From Philonthus cognatus (taxonomy: Eukaryota > Arthropoda > Insecta > Coleoptera > Staphylinidae): 64,000 bases of DNA. Both the position numbers and the translations under genes were made by a program. Location of the stretch: positions 125,357,101 to 125,421,100 of the forward strand of contig OW052243.1 of NCBI GenBank assembly GCA_932526585.2, in the 5' to 3' direction. This document shows, one piece after another, positions 32,311 through 43,006 of this stretch. Under the pieces are notes generated by a model. The model saw only the letters and a list, made by a program, of their open reading frames with translations, searched no databases and was not told the origin of the DNA. Each line of letters begins with the position of its first letter. Positions within the stretch are counted from its first letter, which is position 1.

Positions 32311-33138
32311 TTCAAGAAGTTAACCACAAGTTCTTGGTCTCTGGTCATTCGTTTTTAAGTTGCGATTAAGATTTCGCCCAAATTGAAAAACGAAAACGAT
32401 TAGAAAAATGAGAAGTCCCTCTAGATTTAGTCCACCTAATGAAATCTGCAACCCAAAACAATCCACTTATTGTAACTTTAATGCAGCCTGAGGATTTCAA
32501 GGACTGAATACCATGTGTTCAAGAAGTTAACCAGAAGTTCTTGGTCTCTGGTCATTCGTTTTTAAGTTGCGATCAAGATTTCGCCCAAATTGAAAAACGA
32601 AAACGATTAGAAAAATGAGAAGTCCCTCTAGATTTAGTCCACCTAATGAAATCTGCAACCCAAAACAATCCACTTATTGTAACTTTGATACAGCCTGAGG
32701 ATTTCAAGGACTGAATACCATGTGTTCAAGAAGTTAACCAGAAGTTCTTGGTCTCTGGTCATTCGTTTTTAAGTTGCGATCAAGATTTCGCCCAAATTAA
32801 AAAACGAAAACGATTAGAAAAATGCGAAGTCCCTCTAGATTTAGTCCACCTAATGAAATCTGCAACCCAAAACAATCCACTTATTGTAACTTTAGTGCAG
32901 CCTGAGGATTTCAAGGACTGAATACCATGTGTTCAAGAAGTTAACCAGAAGTTCTTGGTCTCTGGTCATTCGTTTTTAAGTTGCGATCAAGATTTCGCCC
33001 AAATTGAAAAACAAAAACGATTAGAAAAATGCGAAGTCCCTCTAGATTTAGTCCACCTAATGGAATCTGCAACCCCAAACAATCCATTTATTGTAACTTT
33101 AATGCAGCCTGAGGATTTCAAGGACTGAATACCATCAA
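32311..33138 (+). repeat. Four tandem 207-bp copies of a coding segment
   Basis: Units start at 32311, 32518, 32725 and 32932 with TTCAAGAAGTTAACCA. 207 is 69 codons, so the unit keeps phase. Each codes for QEVN(H/Q)KFLVSGHSFLSCD, IEKRKRLEK, VPLDLVHLMKSATQNNP, and MQPEDFKD or a close variant, followed by a TGA that replaces an expected Trp. Because all four units share that TGA, amplification came after the gene was dead. Copies 1 and 2 share a second TGA (AAATGAGAAG), copies 3 and 4 have TGC there. Confidence 0.95.
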
Positions 33139-33399
33139 GCTTCAGATTTCAAAAGCTACGTGGATTCAGATTTCCGCAGCACAACCTGGATCAGTAAAAA
33201 TCAAACTTTAAACGAGATGGAGCCTTAGAAATCTGGTAATGTTTTCAAGAAAAACATCAATTCGCAAAAGATTAAAAACATGAATTTACTACAGCTTGAC
33301 TGTGCTCGTATCAAGGCCGAAAAGAAAGAAAACATTCAAGCAATAATCCCATTCATGAAGGAGGGTAATCGAAAATTCTATAGAAACTTATTAGCCTAG

Positions 33400-33571
33400 G
33401 CTGATAAATTTTGGTATTTGCTAGTATTATGTTATTAGTTATTATGCTATTATGTTATAGAATGTATATATACTTATGTATTTTTCAATAAAAGTAGTAT
33501 ACTCGTAGCTGTGGCACATAGCGCCTCTGACACTATTTTGGAACATAACTCATTTTTCATGAAACATTATT
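33400..33571. other. 3' untranslated part of the DUF7869-like transposon
   Basis: TTTTTCAATAAAAGTAG near 33481 is a plausible polyadenylation signal for the gene. The rest is AT-rich and leads to the subterminal repeats. Confidence 0.5.
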
Positions 33572-33791
33572 GGCACTTAACACGTTTTTCCAAATGTCAA
33601 CATAATAATTTTTTTATACAATTCGAAGTACATTAACCAAAAATGTGTTGCCACAGACAGAAATGATATATTGCGTCACTAATTGTACAAAATTTTTCAG
33701 ACTATTTTGTCCACAAATGCACGTCACTTGCGAAAAAAATCATTTATCTCAAAGTTATAAGTTAGGCACTTTTCATTACAAGTCCTCATAT

Positions 33792-33985
33792 TACAAACGT
33801 TCACGCTTTTCTAAACTCGAAATTTTACTTCATGCTTAATCAAGGAGTGGACACACTCGTTAGAAGCTTCAAATTGAACGCTTTTAAAAAACAACGCATG
33901 TTTAAAAATGTACAGCGTGTACATTTATCTAAATATGTGTACATAAATGAAAAACTTCCTGTTTATATGATACATATTTGTACTC
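33792..33985. repeat. FB1 right half with right outer arm
   Basis: Begins AAACGTTCACGCTTTTC directly after the ATAT flank, then CTCGAAATTTTACTTCATGC, CAAGGAGTGG and the outer arm. The left half is not next to the other side of the transposon, so the insertion site lay at a junction between two FB1 pieces. Confidence 0.8.
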
Positions 33986-35434
33986 TTTTATGTTTTATTC
34001 TAAGTTCAATAAGAGCGTATTTTAGCGTCAAAGTAATTCATATTCACTAAAATGCAATAATGTTTGTAATCAAAAATTTATTAAAACCTGGAAATATATG
34101 CACTTTAGAAACAAACAACTATCCATTATGATTATGAATATAATTGAAGATTCCACGAAGGCAACAATACTTCAAAGAGCTGTTGTTGCACATACCTAAT
34201 TTGATTTTCGTTATACAGAGAAAATTAAATTATATTAATATCTCCCAGTTTCTCAGATGATTCGCGTTTGTTTTTATATATAACTTGTGCCGATGTTAAA
34301 ATAATATTAATCGAGTATTCTATAAGGCCATAAAGGGCTTTGAAAGCTATGTAACACATAAAGCTCGCGAGCGGAGCGAGCGTGAAATGTCTTAAGGAAT
34401 TCATAATATTTTATCATTGCATCTTTCGCATTTAAATTGTAAAAATCCCCGACCTTTGCATTAATAACGCCAACTGTAAACATGTATTAGTTCATATATA
34501 CGCAAATCAGGTAATCAATTCCCTGCCTGCCTGTGAATTGTAATATACAGAAATAAAAATGCTGCAGTACAATTAAATAAACGCAAGACTAAATTTAAAA
34601 CGCAAGGCAATAGATGTAAAAGACGGCATTTCTAAGACATTCAAAGGAACTTAATAAGTATACAACCTGCCGAGAGAGAGGGCAGGTTATATACTTATCC
34701 TTTCTTGTTAGTGATTATTAGACTTGAGTTATAATTTTGTTTTCAAAAGGAATTATTCATTAATATGAAGCACGTTGATGTTTGAAATTCTATAGGTTGT
34801 CGTAATGAAAAGATCTGAGGTTTATAAGATGGAATGATAACAGCTAGGGATTGTAACCGGTAAACTGGTTTAGCGATAAATCGATAAAAAAAGCCTTTGA
34901 AATTTGTTGGTAAATTAGTAAAATGTTTAAACTAAGTAGCTTATAATTGATTAATTAATCAATTTTAACCAGTATGATAATTTAAAAAGTATATATTTTT
35001 AAACGGGTTTAATTAGTATTTCATGTAGAATGATTATTAAGTTTTTATTGTTATTAAAATATTATATATATATATATATATAAAAAAGACCAAATATCTA
35101 GGTGTCTCTAATAATGTGACCACCCTCTGTGCATATCTCCTATGTACTAAGAAACCACGTAGGGAAGTAACGGTCGTACTTGTTGTTAAAACACAAAACC
35201 TCGTAACAGGAAAATCGACCAATAATGATAGGCTAGTTATTTATTCCAATTAATTTAATAATTTCCAAGCTTTCGAAACTTTCCCTTCTTTAGGGAGTTC
35301 ACTACAATAAAATCCTATGTATATCTGCCTAAATAAAACGCGAGTTAAATCCATTGAACCAATTGTTTAAAATAGTGATTGTAGTTAACTTAATATCGCT
35401 AATGTATATTGGGTTGCCAATAATTGTCGCACGT
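33986..35434. other. Gap without gene
   Basis: Holds a GCTCGCGAGCGGAGCGAGC palindrome (34364-34382) without other FB1 sequence around it, a short ATATAT run at 35064-35083, and mirrored AGTATACAACCTGCC / GGCAGGTTATATACTT words around GAGAGAGAG (34658-34699). No coding frame of note. Confidence 0.45.
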
Positions 35435-35550
35435 GTTTTTAAATTCACTTTAAATCGGTGGTTTGTATACCAAGCGCATGAAGAAACATTTTGCCTGAAA
35501 ATTTGGATTTGCTGTGCGAAGCGAATTTGTAATCGTACATTTTAAGCTGC
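35435..35550. repeat. FB1 degenerate half
   Basis: CACTTTAAATCGGTGGTTTG, GCGCATGAAGAAACATTTTG, GCCTGAAAATTTGGATTTG then GCGAAGCGAA; the right arm is gone. Confidence 0.65.
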
Positions 35551-36172
35551 TTGAGTTAAATCAAGATTATTTTGCTGTTGCCATAATGGTTATTAAACAA
35601 ATTAGGTGACATTAAGTATATTTGCTGTGTAATCACCACAGTTTCATTCTTTGAAACAGAATCAATCATTTTGTCTTACTTTTGAAATCCATTACTTGTT
35701 CCATTTGATCATTATCCAAGCGATTTATCTTTTTGCGCGATCCAGCATTGGAATTAAGTTGCATGCATCAAGCAAATTGATGGCCATGGAGAATAATCGA
35801 GAGCCATTACAACTATCGGATACACGTCATTAGCCCACTCGTTGTTATTACAATCCCTGGCATTTTTTGTTTCACTTTTTGCCACCGCATGTCCCCATAT
35901 TATTACATGGGAAATATTAACAGTAATTTTGTGTTACGTATTACTTGTGTTACCAAACTGATTGATTATTAATGTATAGCAATTTGTATTCTCTGATATG
36001 ACACTTGTTTTGTTTATTTTGTGTAATCATGAAATAACTTTCCTCGAGTAATTTTCCACCTTCAACAATATTTGAAGGGGTCAGGGTTGAAACAATATTA
36101 CTCCACTTTTTACAACTTTACAGAAAAACAAAAATAATATACAGTGAGTTTTCCTTTTAAGTAAATTCCCTT
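35551..36172. other. Single-copy-looking gap
   Basis: No gene. Moderate GC near 35690-35880. A CCTCGAGTAATTTTCC word at 36044 recurs as a triple repeat at 50136. Confidence 0.4.
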
Positions 36173-37113
36173 TGTATTTGTCATTTTCCTCACTAAGACT
36201 AATCAAAAGATATAGACAGTTTTGAAAATTAAATACGAAGCGACAAAGTTTTCAATAAGAAAGTATGGGCGATCAGGGGAAAACAAAATAACTGATATAC
36301 AAGGAATTTTTCTTTGAAGTATACTTATCTCGAGGTATATGCTGAAAATGTTCCAATATTTGTTGTTTTAAAAAGAGTTTAATTTAAAGCTTATAACTAG
36401 TGTGTCCACTCCTTGATTAAGCATGAAGTAAAATTTCGAGTTTAGAAAAACCTAACCGTTTGAATTTGGAAGCGTCCAAATCCAAATTCAGGCTTTTCTA
36501 AACTCGAAATTTTACTTCATGCGCCAAGCGTATAGAACACTGAAATATTGTTTAATATTTATTTACGTAAACTCCATTTAAAAGTACATAATTCTTAATG
36601 CTAACAATAAATTAAACAGAACAAACAAAACAGATTAAAACGAAAAGTATCTAATTTATCTCATATTGCAGAGTTCAAAATATACTACTAAAGTAGTAAC
36701 TAATGTCGTATATTTTGAACTTTACAATATTTCAGTGATTTATACGCGTGGCGCATGAAGTAAAATTTCGAGTTTAGAAAAGCCTGAGGATTTGGTTTGG
36801 TCGCTCCGCTTTACGGAGCGCCCAAACCAAATTTTAAGGCTATTCTAAACTCGAAATGTTACTTAATGCTTAATCAAGGAGTGGAAACACTCATTAGAAG
36901 TTTCAAATTAACGCTTTTCAAAAACAACGAATGTTGGAAAATTTACAGCATATACGTCGAGATACGTGCACTTACAAAAATGCCCTGTATATCAGTTATT
37001 TTGTTTTCCCCTGATTACAGATAGTATCTTATTAAAAAAACTTCGTCGTTTAGAATTTTATTTTCAAAACGGTCTACATCATTTTGAATAGTATCAGTGA
37101 TGGAAATGACAAA
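36173..37113. mobile_element. Large nested palindrome enclosing an FB1 element
   Basis: Inverted complementarity continues well beyond the FB1 ends. Outer arms TTTGTCATTTTCCTCAC, AGACAGTTTTGAAAAT, CAGGGGAAAACAAAATAAC and CTGATATAC are mirrored on the right to about 37110. Inside are the FB1 outer ends (CAAGGAATTTTTCTTTG and AAAATGCCCTG), core 1 (36423-36522, loop GGAAGCGTCC), a central spacer with foreign sequence, and core 2 (36755-36870, loop CGCTCCGCTTTACGGAGCG). So either FB1 lies in a larger foldback or the whole locus was copied as an inverted pair. Confidence 0.82.
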
Positions 37114-37390
37114 TAGTAAAGTAGTCGTTTCAATAGGTGTTTGAATTCAAAAATAATTCGTCTTTATGCGACACATTATCTGAAGATTTGTGAATATTTT
37201 AATATTTTTAAAAAGAGCATTGTTTATTTATTTTTATTGATTTTATAATTTTCACCCAACTTTCCTATAATATTTCTGATTTTTGCACTATCTTTCTTAC
37301 AAAAATCTGATATCAAGAAATCGTAAAAAATTTATTAATACTGTTTAATAATTATTCGGTGATATTTTTATTTAGTACTATTATTTAGAT

Positions 37391-37614
37391 CAGTGGTCTC
37401 CAAACTACGGCCCGCGGGCCAAATCCGGCCCGCGACTTGCATGAATCCTGCCCGCGATTGTTTGTAATTTTTTTTGTAAATGTCATACTTTGAAATATTG
37501 TAACAATTGTTCCTTAAATTTTTCATAATTTTATAAAATTAATCGGATCTTGGCCGAATTTATTATGTAGAATTGTATTTGTGGCCCGCGAAGAAGATAG
37601 TTTGGAGATCCAGG
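37391..37614. mobile_element. hAT MITE with 8-bp target duplication ATTTAGAT
   Basis: 224 bp. Ends CAGTGGTCTCCAAACTA and, other strand, CCTGGATCTCCAAACTA, followed by GCCCGCGGGCC and CCCGCG words typical of this hAT group. ATTTAGAT flanks both sides exactly (37383-37390 and 37615-37622). No ORF. Confidence 0.93.
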
Positions 37615-37622
37615 ATTTAGAT

Positions 37623-38182
37623 TATTTAGATTTGTATATTTTTTTATTGTTGTTTTAAAAATTTAATATTTATTTTGTATTGTATTGCAATATTTGTAGG
37701 TAAAAATTAAACTGAGTATTAAATAAAAATGTAAATAAATAAATATAGCTTCATTGTAATATTAACAGAAACTGTTTTACAATTGTCATTGAGGTAGTAC
37801 ATATACATGTACAAAATTAAATACGCAAATTCATACGTTTAAAATTAGGTAAAAACTATAATAAATATGTGTATTGCTATGAACATTAAATACATTATTC
37901 ATTAAAACATAATAAAGTAATATAATTGACATTAATATTCTTCTAAATCAGATTAACAAAAAACATCATAGCAGCAATGAGTACAGTTCACTGCAGAAAG
38001 TTACTTTAGATTTTCAATATATAAGGTGTGAATAATTGAATTAAATTGAAAACATTGAGTCAAACATTTTGAAAGCTTAATCATAGTAATAAAACATGAT
38101 TGAAATTTAATTAATTTTCCTTTACATTTTATTATAAATCATGCCTCCATATCGGTCTGATAATTATATTTTAACATAAAAC
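37623..38182. other. AT-rich gap
   Basis: No gene and no repeat recognised. Confidence 0.4.
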
Positions 38183-38350
38183 TAGTCTACAAGTGAGTGC
38201 CTGTATAAATTTCATATTAATTATTAAAAAATAGTGGTAGAAAATACCCACTAAGGTTTTTACTTTACGAACTATGGTGGGAATTTTCCACCACGGTTTC
38301 TTTAAAGATTAAAATAAGATTTATACAGGCACTCACTTTTAGACTAAATT
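38183..38350. repeat. Imperfect palindrome
   Basis: TAGTCTACAAGTGAGTGCC, TGTATAAAT and TAGTGGTAGAAAAT are mirrored by ATTTTCCACCACGG, ATTTATACA and GGCACTCACTTTTAGACTA. The centre has GTGGGAATTTTCCACCAC. No other copy seen. Confidence 0.8.
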
Positions 38351-38454
38351 TGTAAGTAAACAGATGCATCATTAAGCTACGCATATAAAGGGACTTTAAA
38401 CCCAGTGTAAATAAATTGTTTGGATTGATTGAGTTACTTGAAGATAATTATACT

Positions 38455-38660
38455 TTGATTAAAAAACACTTAGAACCTTTCTTCAATACTTTATTTTGTA
38501 ACCAAATGTACATTTCGGACACGAAGTGTCCATTATCAATGGTTTGATACTAATACCTATTAGTATCAAACCATTGATAATGGACACTTCGTGTCGGAAA
38601 TGTACATTTGGTTACAAAATAAAGTATTGAAGAAAGGTTCTAAGTGTTTTTTAATCAAAA
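38455..38660. repeat. FB5 foldback palindrome
   Basis: Arms of about 95 bases, nearly perfect: TTTGATTAAAAAACACTTAG, AACCTTTCTTCAATACTTTA, GTAACCAAATGTACATTT, GGACACGAAGTGTCC, ATTATCAATGGTTTGATACTA, with turn TACCTA. One older arm lies at 13255-13395. Confidence 0.9.
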
Positions 38661-39265
38661 ATAAATAAATTGTGGTTGGTTTATTTAAAAAAACAAAAAA
38701 CACGATTTCCGATTAATTCAGCTATTTCCCTCTACGTATATTAGGTTTAAAATTGTCAGAAAAATATTTGTTTTTTCGACATTTGTCGCTGTTTCAATTA
38801 TGCAGTCATTTCACCAAATTGTTTTTAGATATAATATATAAATCCAAAAGAAACAAAATCGTTGAATAATCGCAAACGCATTTTAGCCTAATAACGTCAA
38901 TGGAACAAATAATATTTTGACATAACACATAATACGATACACAATAATGAATTAAATGACAAAGTGATTTGTATTGAGAGAAATAGTATAATTTCTGAAT
39001 GAACATAAATTAATAGGCGGCTTTGCTATTTTAGTGTGTTTTGAATGATTAATGCGGTCTGCACAATGAAATGCAATATGAATCAGATTTTGTGAATTCG
39101 AACGGGAATACAATATTAATGACATAAATTTTCCATTAACTTTAATTCATACATAAAACTAGGAGTATTCTATTTTACCCAGTTTTTTACATTATTATAA
39201 TTATTTATTTGGTAATTACAAAAATGGTTCAGATGGAATTAACTTATTTTTTTTAATGTATTTAT
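38661..39265. other. AT-rich gap
   Basis: No gene. A 66-codon minus frame at 38806 is Cys/Tyr/Leu-rich and compositional. Confidence 0.4.
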
Positions 39266-39719
39266 AAACATTAAAAGTGCGATTCTTTTCGCAATCTACA
39301 ACAAGTTAGTCTTACAAAGACTATATCAAACACTCATTGAAACAACTACTTCCCGGGCTAATACCCCGACGGACATTGAATTATACAACAAGTGTTTGCT
39401 GTTACATACAGGAACCTACTGCAAATGTAACAATTTGGGTCAAATTATTCAGGCCATCTATAGACAATAGATATAGACTTACTTATAGATGGCCTGAATA
39501 ATTTGACCCAAATTGTTACATTTGCAGTAGGTTACTCTATGTAACAGCAAACACTTGTTGTATAATTCAATGTCCGTCGGGGTATTAGCCCGGGAAGTAG
39601 TTGTTTCAATGAGTGTTTGATATAGTCTTTGTAAGACTAACTTGTTGTAGATTGCGAAAAGAATCGCACTTTTAATGTTTGAAGTATTCTGCAACCAAGA
39701 ATTGGCAATTTCATTTATA
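39266..39719. mobile_element. FB2 foldback element, centre deleted
   Basis: Both arms are over 97 percent complementary and nearly identical to the 25.6 kb copy. The centre is replaced by a short AGACAATAGATATAGACTTAC turn, which removes both hammerhead motifs. The right end is complete: TGCAACCAAGAATTGGC then AATTTCATTTATA; the left end starts at CATTAAAAGTGCG. Confidence 0.9.
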
Positions 39720-39989
39720 CTAATGTATTTATGTTTTGATACAAACATCTTGTATGCGTTAAGAAAATATGGTAGAACGCCATCTTACGGTATCTTATTG
39801 AATCATTGTCAATAATGCAATTTAGATTAAAGTGTCGCCTCTCGCTCATTATGTTTTAACGTTTATAGTTTATTTATGTTTTGATACAAATATCTTACAT
39901 GGTCAAGAAATCATGGTGCCCTATTAAATCATCGTCAAAAAATACAATTTACATTACCGTGTCGCCGCCTGCTCACTATGGTTTTACGC
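39720..39989. other. Short gap
   Basis: Two imperfect direct repeats of TTTATGTTTTGATACAAA (39730 and 39873) with similar downstream parts, about 145 bp apart. No gene. Confidence 0.45.
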
Positions 39990-41105
39990 TTAGAAGCTTC
40001 AAATTGAAGGTTTTTATAAAAATAACGATTTAGGAACTTACTGTGATATGCACTTTAAAAAAAGTCACTGTATATGCTGTTGTTTTGAATTTGATCCAAT
40101 TAAATGCAGGGGTGTTATCAGAAGTGATAATTGCCCTCAGTCAGGGCGATTATCACTTCTGAATGACATTGACGTTCTAAATTCTAAGTGACGTCCTATG
40201 TTTCTGTTTGTGTCTGTTTGGCAACAATCCATTATTATTATTATTATTATTAAATTTGAAATTTCTAACAAATTGTCTAAATTTTGTAAAGTCATGTAAA
40301 AGTCGTTAAAGGTTTATTTATTTTAATAATTTTGACAGTATTAGTAATTTGTTTCATAATTTGCTTTGACAAATATTATTAATTCTTATCATGTTTTGAT
40401 ATTTTAGATGATATCTATACATTATTATATACAGTATATACATCCCATTAATAACAGCGATTGGTAAATTTGCAAGAATTCCTTGCTTTTATAAAATCGG
40501 TCAATGTAAAGCTTCTGTTTCCACTCCTTGTTTAAGCATGAAGTAAAATTTCGAGATTAGAAAAGCCTGAACGTTTGGATTTGGACGCGAAGCTGAAATA
40601 GAGGGTTCTTGTAAAAATAACGATTTATGAACTTATCGTGAAATGCATTCTTACAAAAAGTTCCTGTATATGCTGGTGCTTTGAATTTGATCCAATTAAA
40701 TGCAGGGATGTTATCAGAAGTGATATTGACATTTGAAATTCTAAGTGACGTCCTATGTTTCTGTCTGTGTCTGTTAGGAAACAATATATTATTATTATTA
40801 TTATTTAATATGAAATTTCTAACGAATTGTCTACATTTTGTGAAGTTATATTAACTTCGTTAGAGGTTTATTTATTTTAATAATTTTGACAGTACATAGT
40901 ATATAAATCCCATTAACTACAGCGTTTGGTCAATTTGCAAGAATTCCTTGCCATTATAAAATCGGTCAATGGAAAGCTTCTGTTTCCACTCCTTGATTAA
41001 GCATGAAGTAAAATTTCGAGTTTAGGAAAGTCTAAACGTTTGGATCTAGACCCGACGCGTCCAAATCCAAATTCAGGCGTTTCTATACTCGAAGTTTTAC
41101 TTTAT
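39990..41105. repeat. About 600-bp direct duplication with FB1 pieces
   Basis: Unit 1 from about 40019 and unit 2 from about 40617 share AATAACGATTTA, TTTGATCCAATTAAATGCAG, GTTATCAGAAGTGATA, TAAGTGACGTCCTATGTTTC, an ATT microsatellite and AATAATTTTGACAGTA, then TGTTTCCACTCCTTG and an FB1 core start. Unit 1 has an FB1 half-core (40534-40595); unit 2 a full diverged core (41007-41105, loop GACCCGACGCGTCC). It shows how FB1-bearing blocks spread by local duplication. Confidence 0.85.
40118..40162. repeat. Short hairpin in unit 1
   Basis: TCAGAAGTGATAATTGCCCT and its complement around CAG. In unit 2 the hairpin is reduced to one arm, TCAGAAGTGATATTGACA. Confidence 0.85.
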
Positions 41106-41299
41106 GGTCCACGCTTGTAAAAAAACTGGTTAAAACTAAAGTTCAAAATAAGGCTAGGAATTTTTGAAATTTATGTGGTCGAACGTTCATTGAAAAAAAT
41201 ATATTTAAATGTTTCAAATATTTTAATATCGGCATTTGAATATGTTTTTAAATGATTGTTCGAATACATCAATTTTAAAAATCCTTAGTCCTATTTTAA

Positions 41300-41470
41300 A
41301 CTTCACTTTAAACCAGCGTTTTATACGAGTAGCACATGAAGTAAAATTTTGAATTTAGAAAAGCCTGAATTTGGATTTGGATGCGTCGGGTCCAAATCCA
41401 AACGTTCAAGCTTTACTAAACTCGAAATTTTACTTCATGCTTAATCAAGCAGTGAAAACAGGAGCTTTAC
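41300..41470. repeat. FB1 core
   Basis: Core 41335-41440, loop GGATGCGTCGGGTCC, with inner junction ACGAGTAGCAC on the left and CAAGCAGTG on the right; diverged. Confidence 0.85.
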
Positions 41471-41539
41471 ATTTAAAAAACTTCCACTATTAATCAAGAC
41501 ATGTATACATGTTTTATTTTAATCTTGTAGTGTTTGCAT

Positions 41540-41682
41540 TTTTTGGTTTAACATGAAATAAAATTTCCACTTTGGAAAAGCCTGAAAATTAGCGAGTGTA
41601 CCAATAACAGAAAATTGATTAACACAGATGGTTTTTTAAATTAACAAAAAAAAACCACGTATGTTAATCAATTTTCTAATAT
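41540..41682. repeat. FB1 half plus short hairpin
   Basis: 41550-41590 is an FB1 half (ACATGAAATAAAATTTCCAC, AAAAGCCTGAAAATT). 41609-41677 is a separate hairpin: AGAAAATTGATTAACA, GGTTTTTT and complements. Confidence 0.75.
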
Positions 41683-43006
41683 CAATAGAAAAATGTTTTA
41701 CCACGGGTTAACTGAGAAATTAATTCATCGTAACATTTATTTGGAGAGAACGAGTGAATGAAATAGAATAGAAATAAGCAAATTAAACTGGGTTGTTTTA
41801 TGAGTTATTAGATGGGGTTATTTTTAATCAACGATTGTAAAATCCGACTGTGAAATTTCACAGCCAGTCCAATTACAAACAATGAAAGGTCACATGTCAC
41901 GCTGTAAACAAGTTAGATCCATCGCATTAAAAGTTCGTCGCATTATTCTGCAAGCCATCTGTCAAAAAATCATTTGACTAATCAACGGCGCAGCCGGAAC
42001 TTTTTTAACTCTGTAAATTCCTAATTCGCCCCCATTAAAATTCATATTTGGAACGTCGATGGCCGTTAATTTGTAACGAAACGAAAGCGGTCCAGTGCAG
42101 ACGGAAATTATTTATTGTTGACTGGAGGGCCCTTTTCGCGTCGTTGTCTGAAGACGATGAATATTTTATGGGGCGTACAGAGGGGAGGAAATAGTGCCTC
42201 AAAAATCTCGCAATAAAGCGACATCCACTGCTCGTGCCCGTAATTTCAGAGTCAATAAGCCAGGAATTAATAATTCATTTTTAATTCAGCGACTTTTTTT
42301 TCTTAGGAATTGTAATAATGGCAACTTTTTACATTCGTAATTACTCGCTGGGAAATTATTCGTTATTTATTTCGAATTCCTCAGTGCCATACGTTGATGA
42401 CTAATAAGCAATTATGTTCCTTTCATTTCGCCCTACTTTTAAATTAATATGGGCTATATTTCGCTTTAAATTACAAACATTATTCATATGTAGGTACATT
42501 TGAAATTTTGAACATTTTAATATATACAAATTTAAATTACGTATACTTTATATGTTTACAATAATTATCAGCACTCAATTGTTTGTTTATATACACTGTA
42601 CGTTTGTTTTATTGTGGTCACCATTGTGATTTCCTAAACTATTTAAGATACGAAAACGGTTAAATTTGACAAACATTTTTATTTCTAATAGAAAATAAAG
42701 CTGCGTTAACAAATTTTATCTATCGTCATTTGTTTTTAAGATATAATAAAAACTGTAAACATCGTCAAAATTATGTGTTTCGTTATAACTTTGTTAGTTA
42801 TAAGGATAACGAGCTAAAATTGAAACTGTACCCCAAATAACATCCAAAAAACAACAAAATGTACATGTTTTTTACAGAGTGTCCTATTTTCAAGATACGA
42901 CATCAAAGTTATTTTTTTTTTGTTCATAAAAGACAGTTGTAGAGGGCTGGCACAGTAAAAATTGTTAGCATCAGCACTTAGCAAAAAATTTTATCAACTC
43001 TAATGA
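41683..43006. other. Single-copy-looking island, no gene seen
   Basis: 41830-42420 has moderate GC, CpG words and few repeats (for example 42050-42190). 42420-43006 is AT-rich. No coding frame above chance. Possibly conserved non-coding DNA of a neighbouring gene; not testable here. Confidence 0.45.

Larger units (their letters stand above)
29565..33399 (+). pseudogene. DUF7869-like candidate transposase, multiply broken
   Basis: Exon 1 (29565-29729, Lys/Ser-rich) joins exon 2 at 29810 across an 80-bp GT-AG intron. Exon 2 opens FICKCKYQC and continues with KVVQVCKHTFLQIFGISRR, AHISRFPREESHYGR, HPRTDTCQTCD, MSMDLQQVLSLPAL and IWSDNCAGQNKN, the order seen in insect DUF7869-type proteins (family recalled from memory). 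Cys pairs suggest zinc binding; the Asp of MSMD and WSDN could be catalytic in an RNase H-like fold, an inference. Breaks: TAA at 29978 and 30488, a frameshift near 30670, a Tc1 insertion at the TA of 30861, four 207-bp tandem units, then a frame change to SYVDSDFRSTTWISK and the C terminus NRKFYRNLLA (stop 33397-33399). Confidence 0.85.
29298..33787 (+). mobile_element. DNA transposon with DUF7869-like gene, 16-bp TIRs, ATAT flanks
   Basis: Left end GAAGACTTGTAATGAA (29298-29313) and right end, other strand, GAGGACTTGTAATGAA (33772-33787) match at 15 of 16 bases; ATAT flanks both (29294-29297, 33788-33791). Subterminal copies of CGTGCTAAGTGCCA occur at 29317-29330 and 29488-29501, and CGTGTTAAGTGCCA in reverse at 33571-33584, as expected for transposase binding sites. 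Total 4490 bp; without the nested Tc1 element about 3.07 kb. A 4-bp duplication recalls the Sola superfamily, but I cannot confirm membership. The element is dead (see its gene). Confidence 0.85.
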
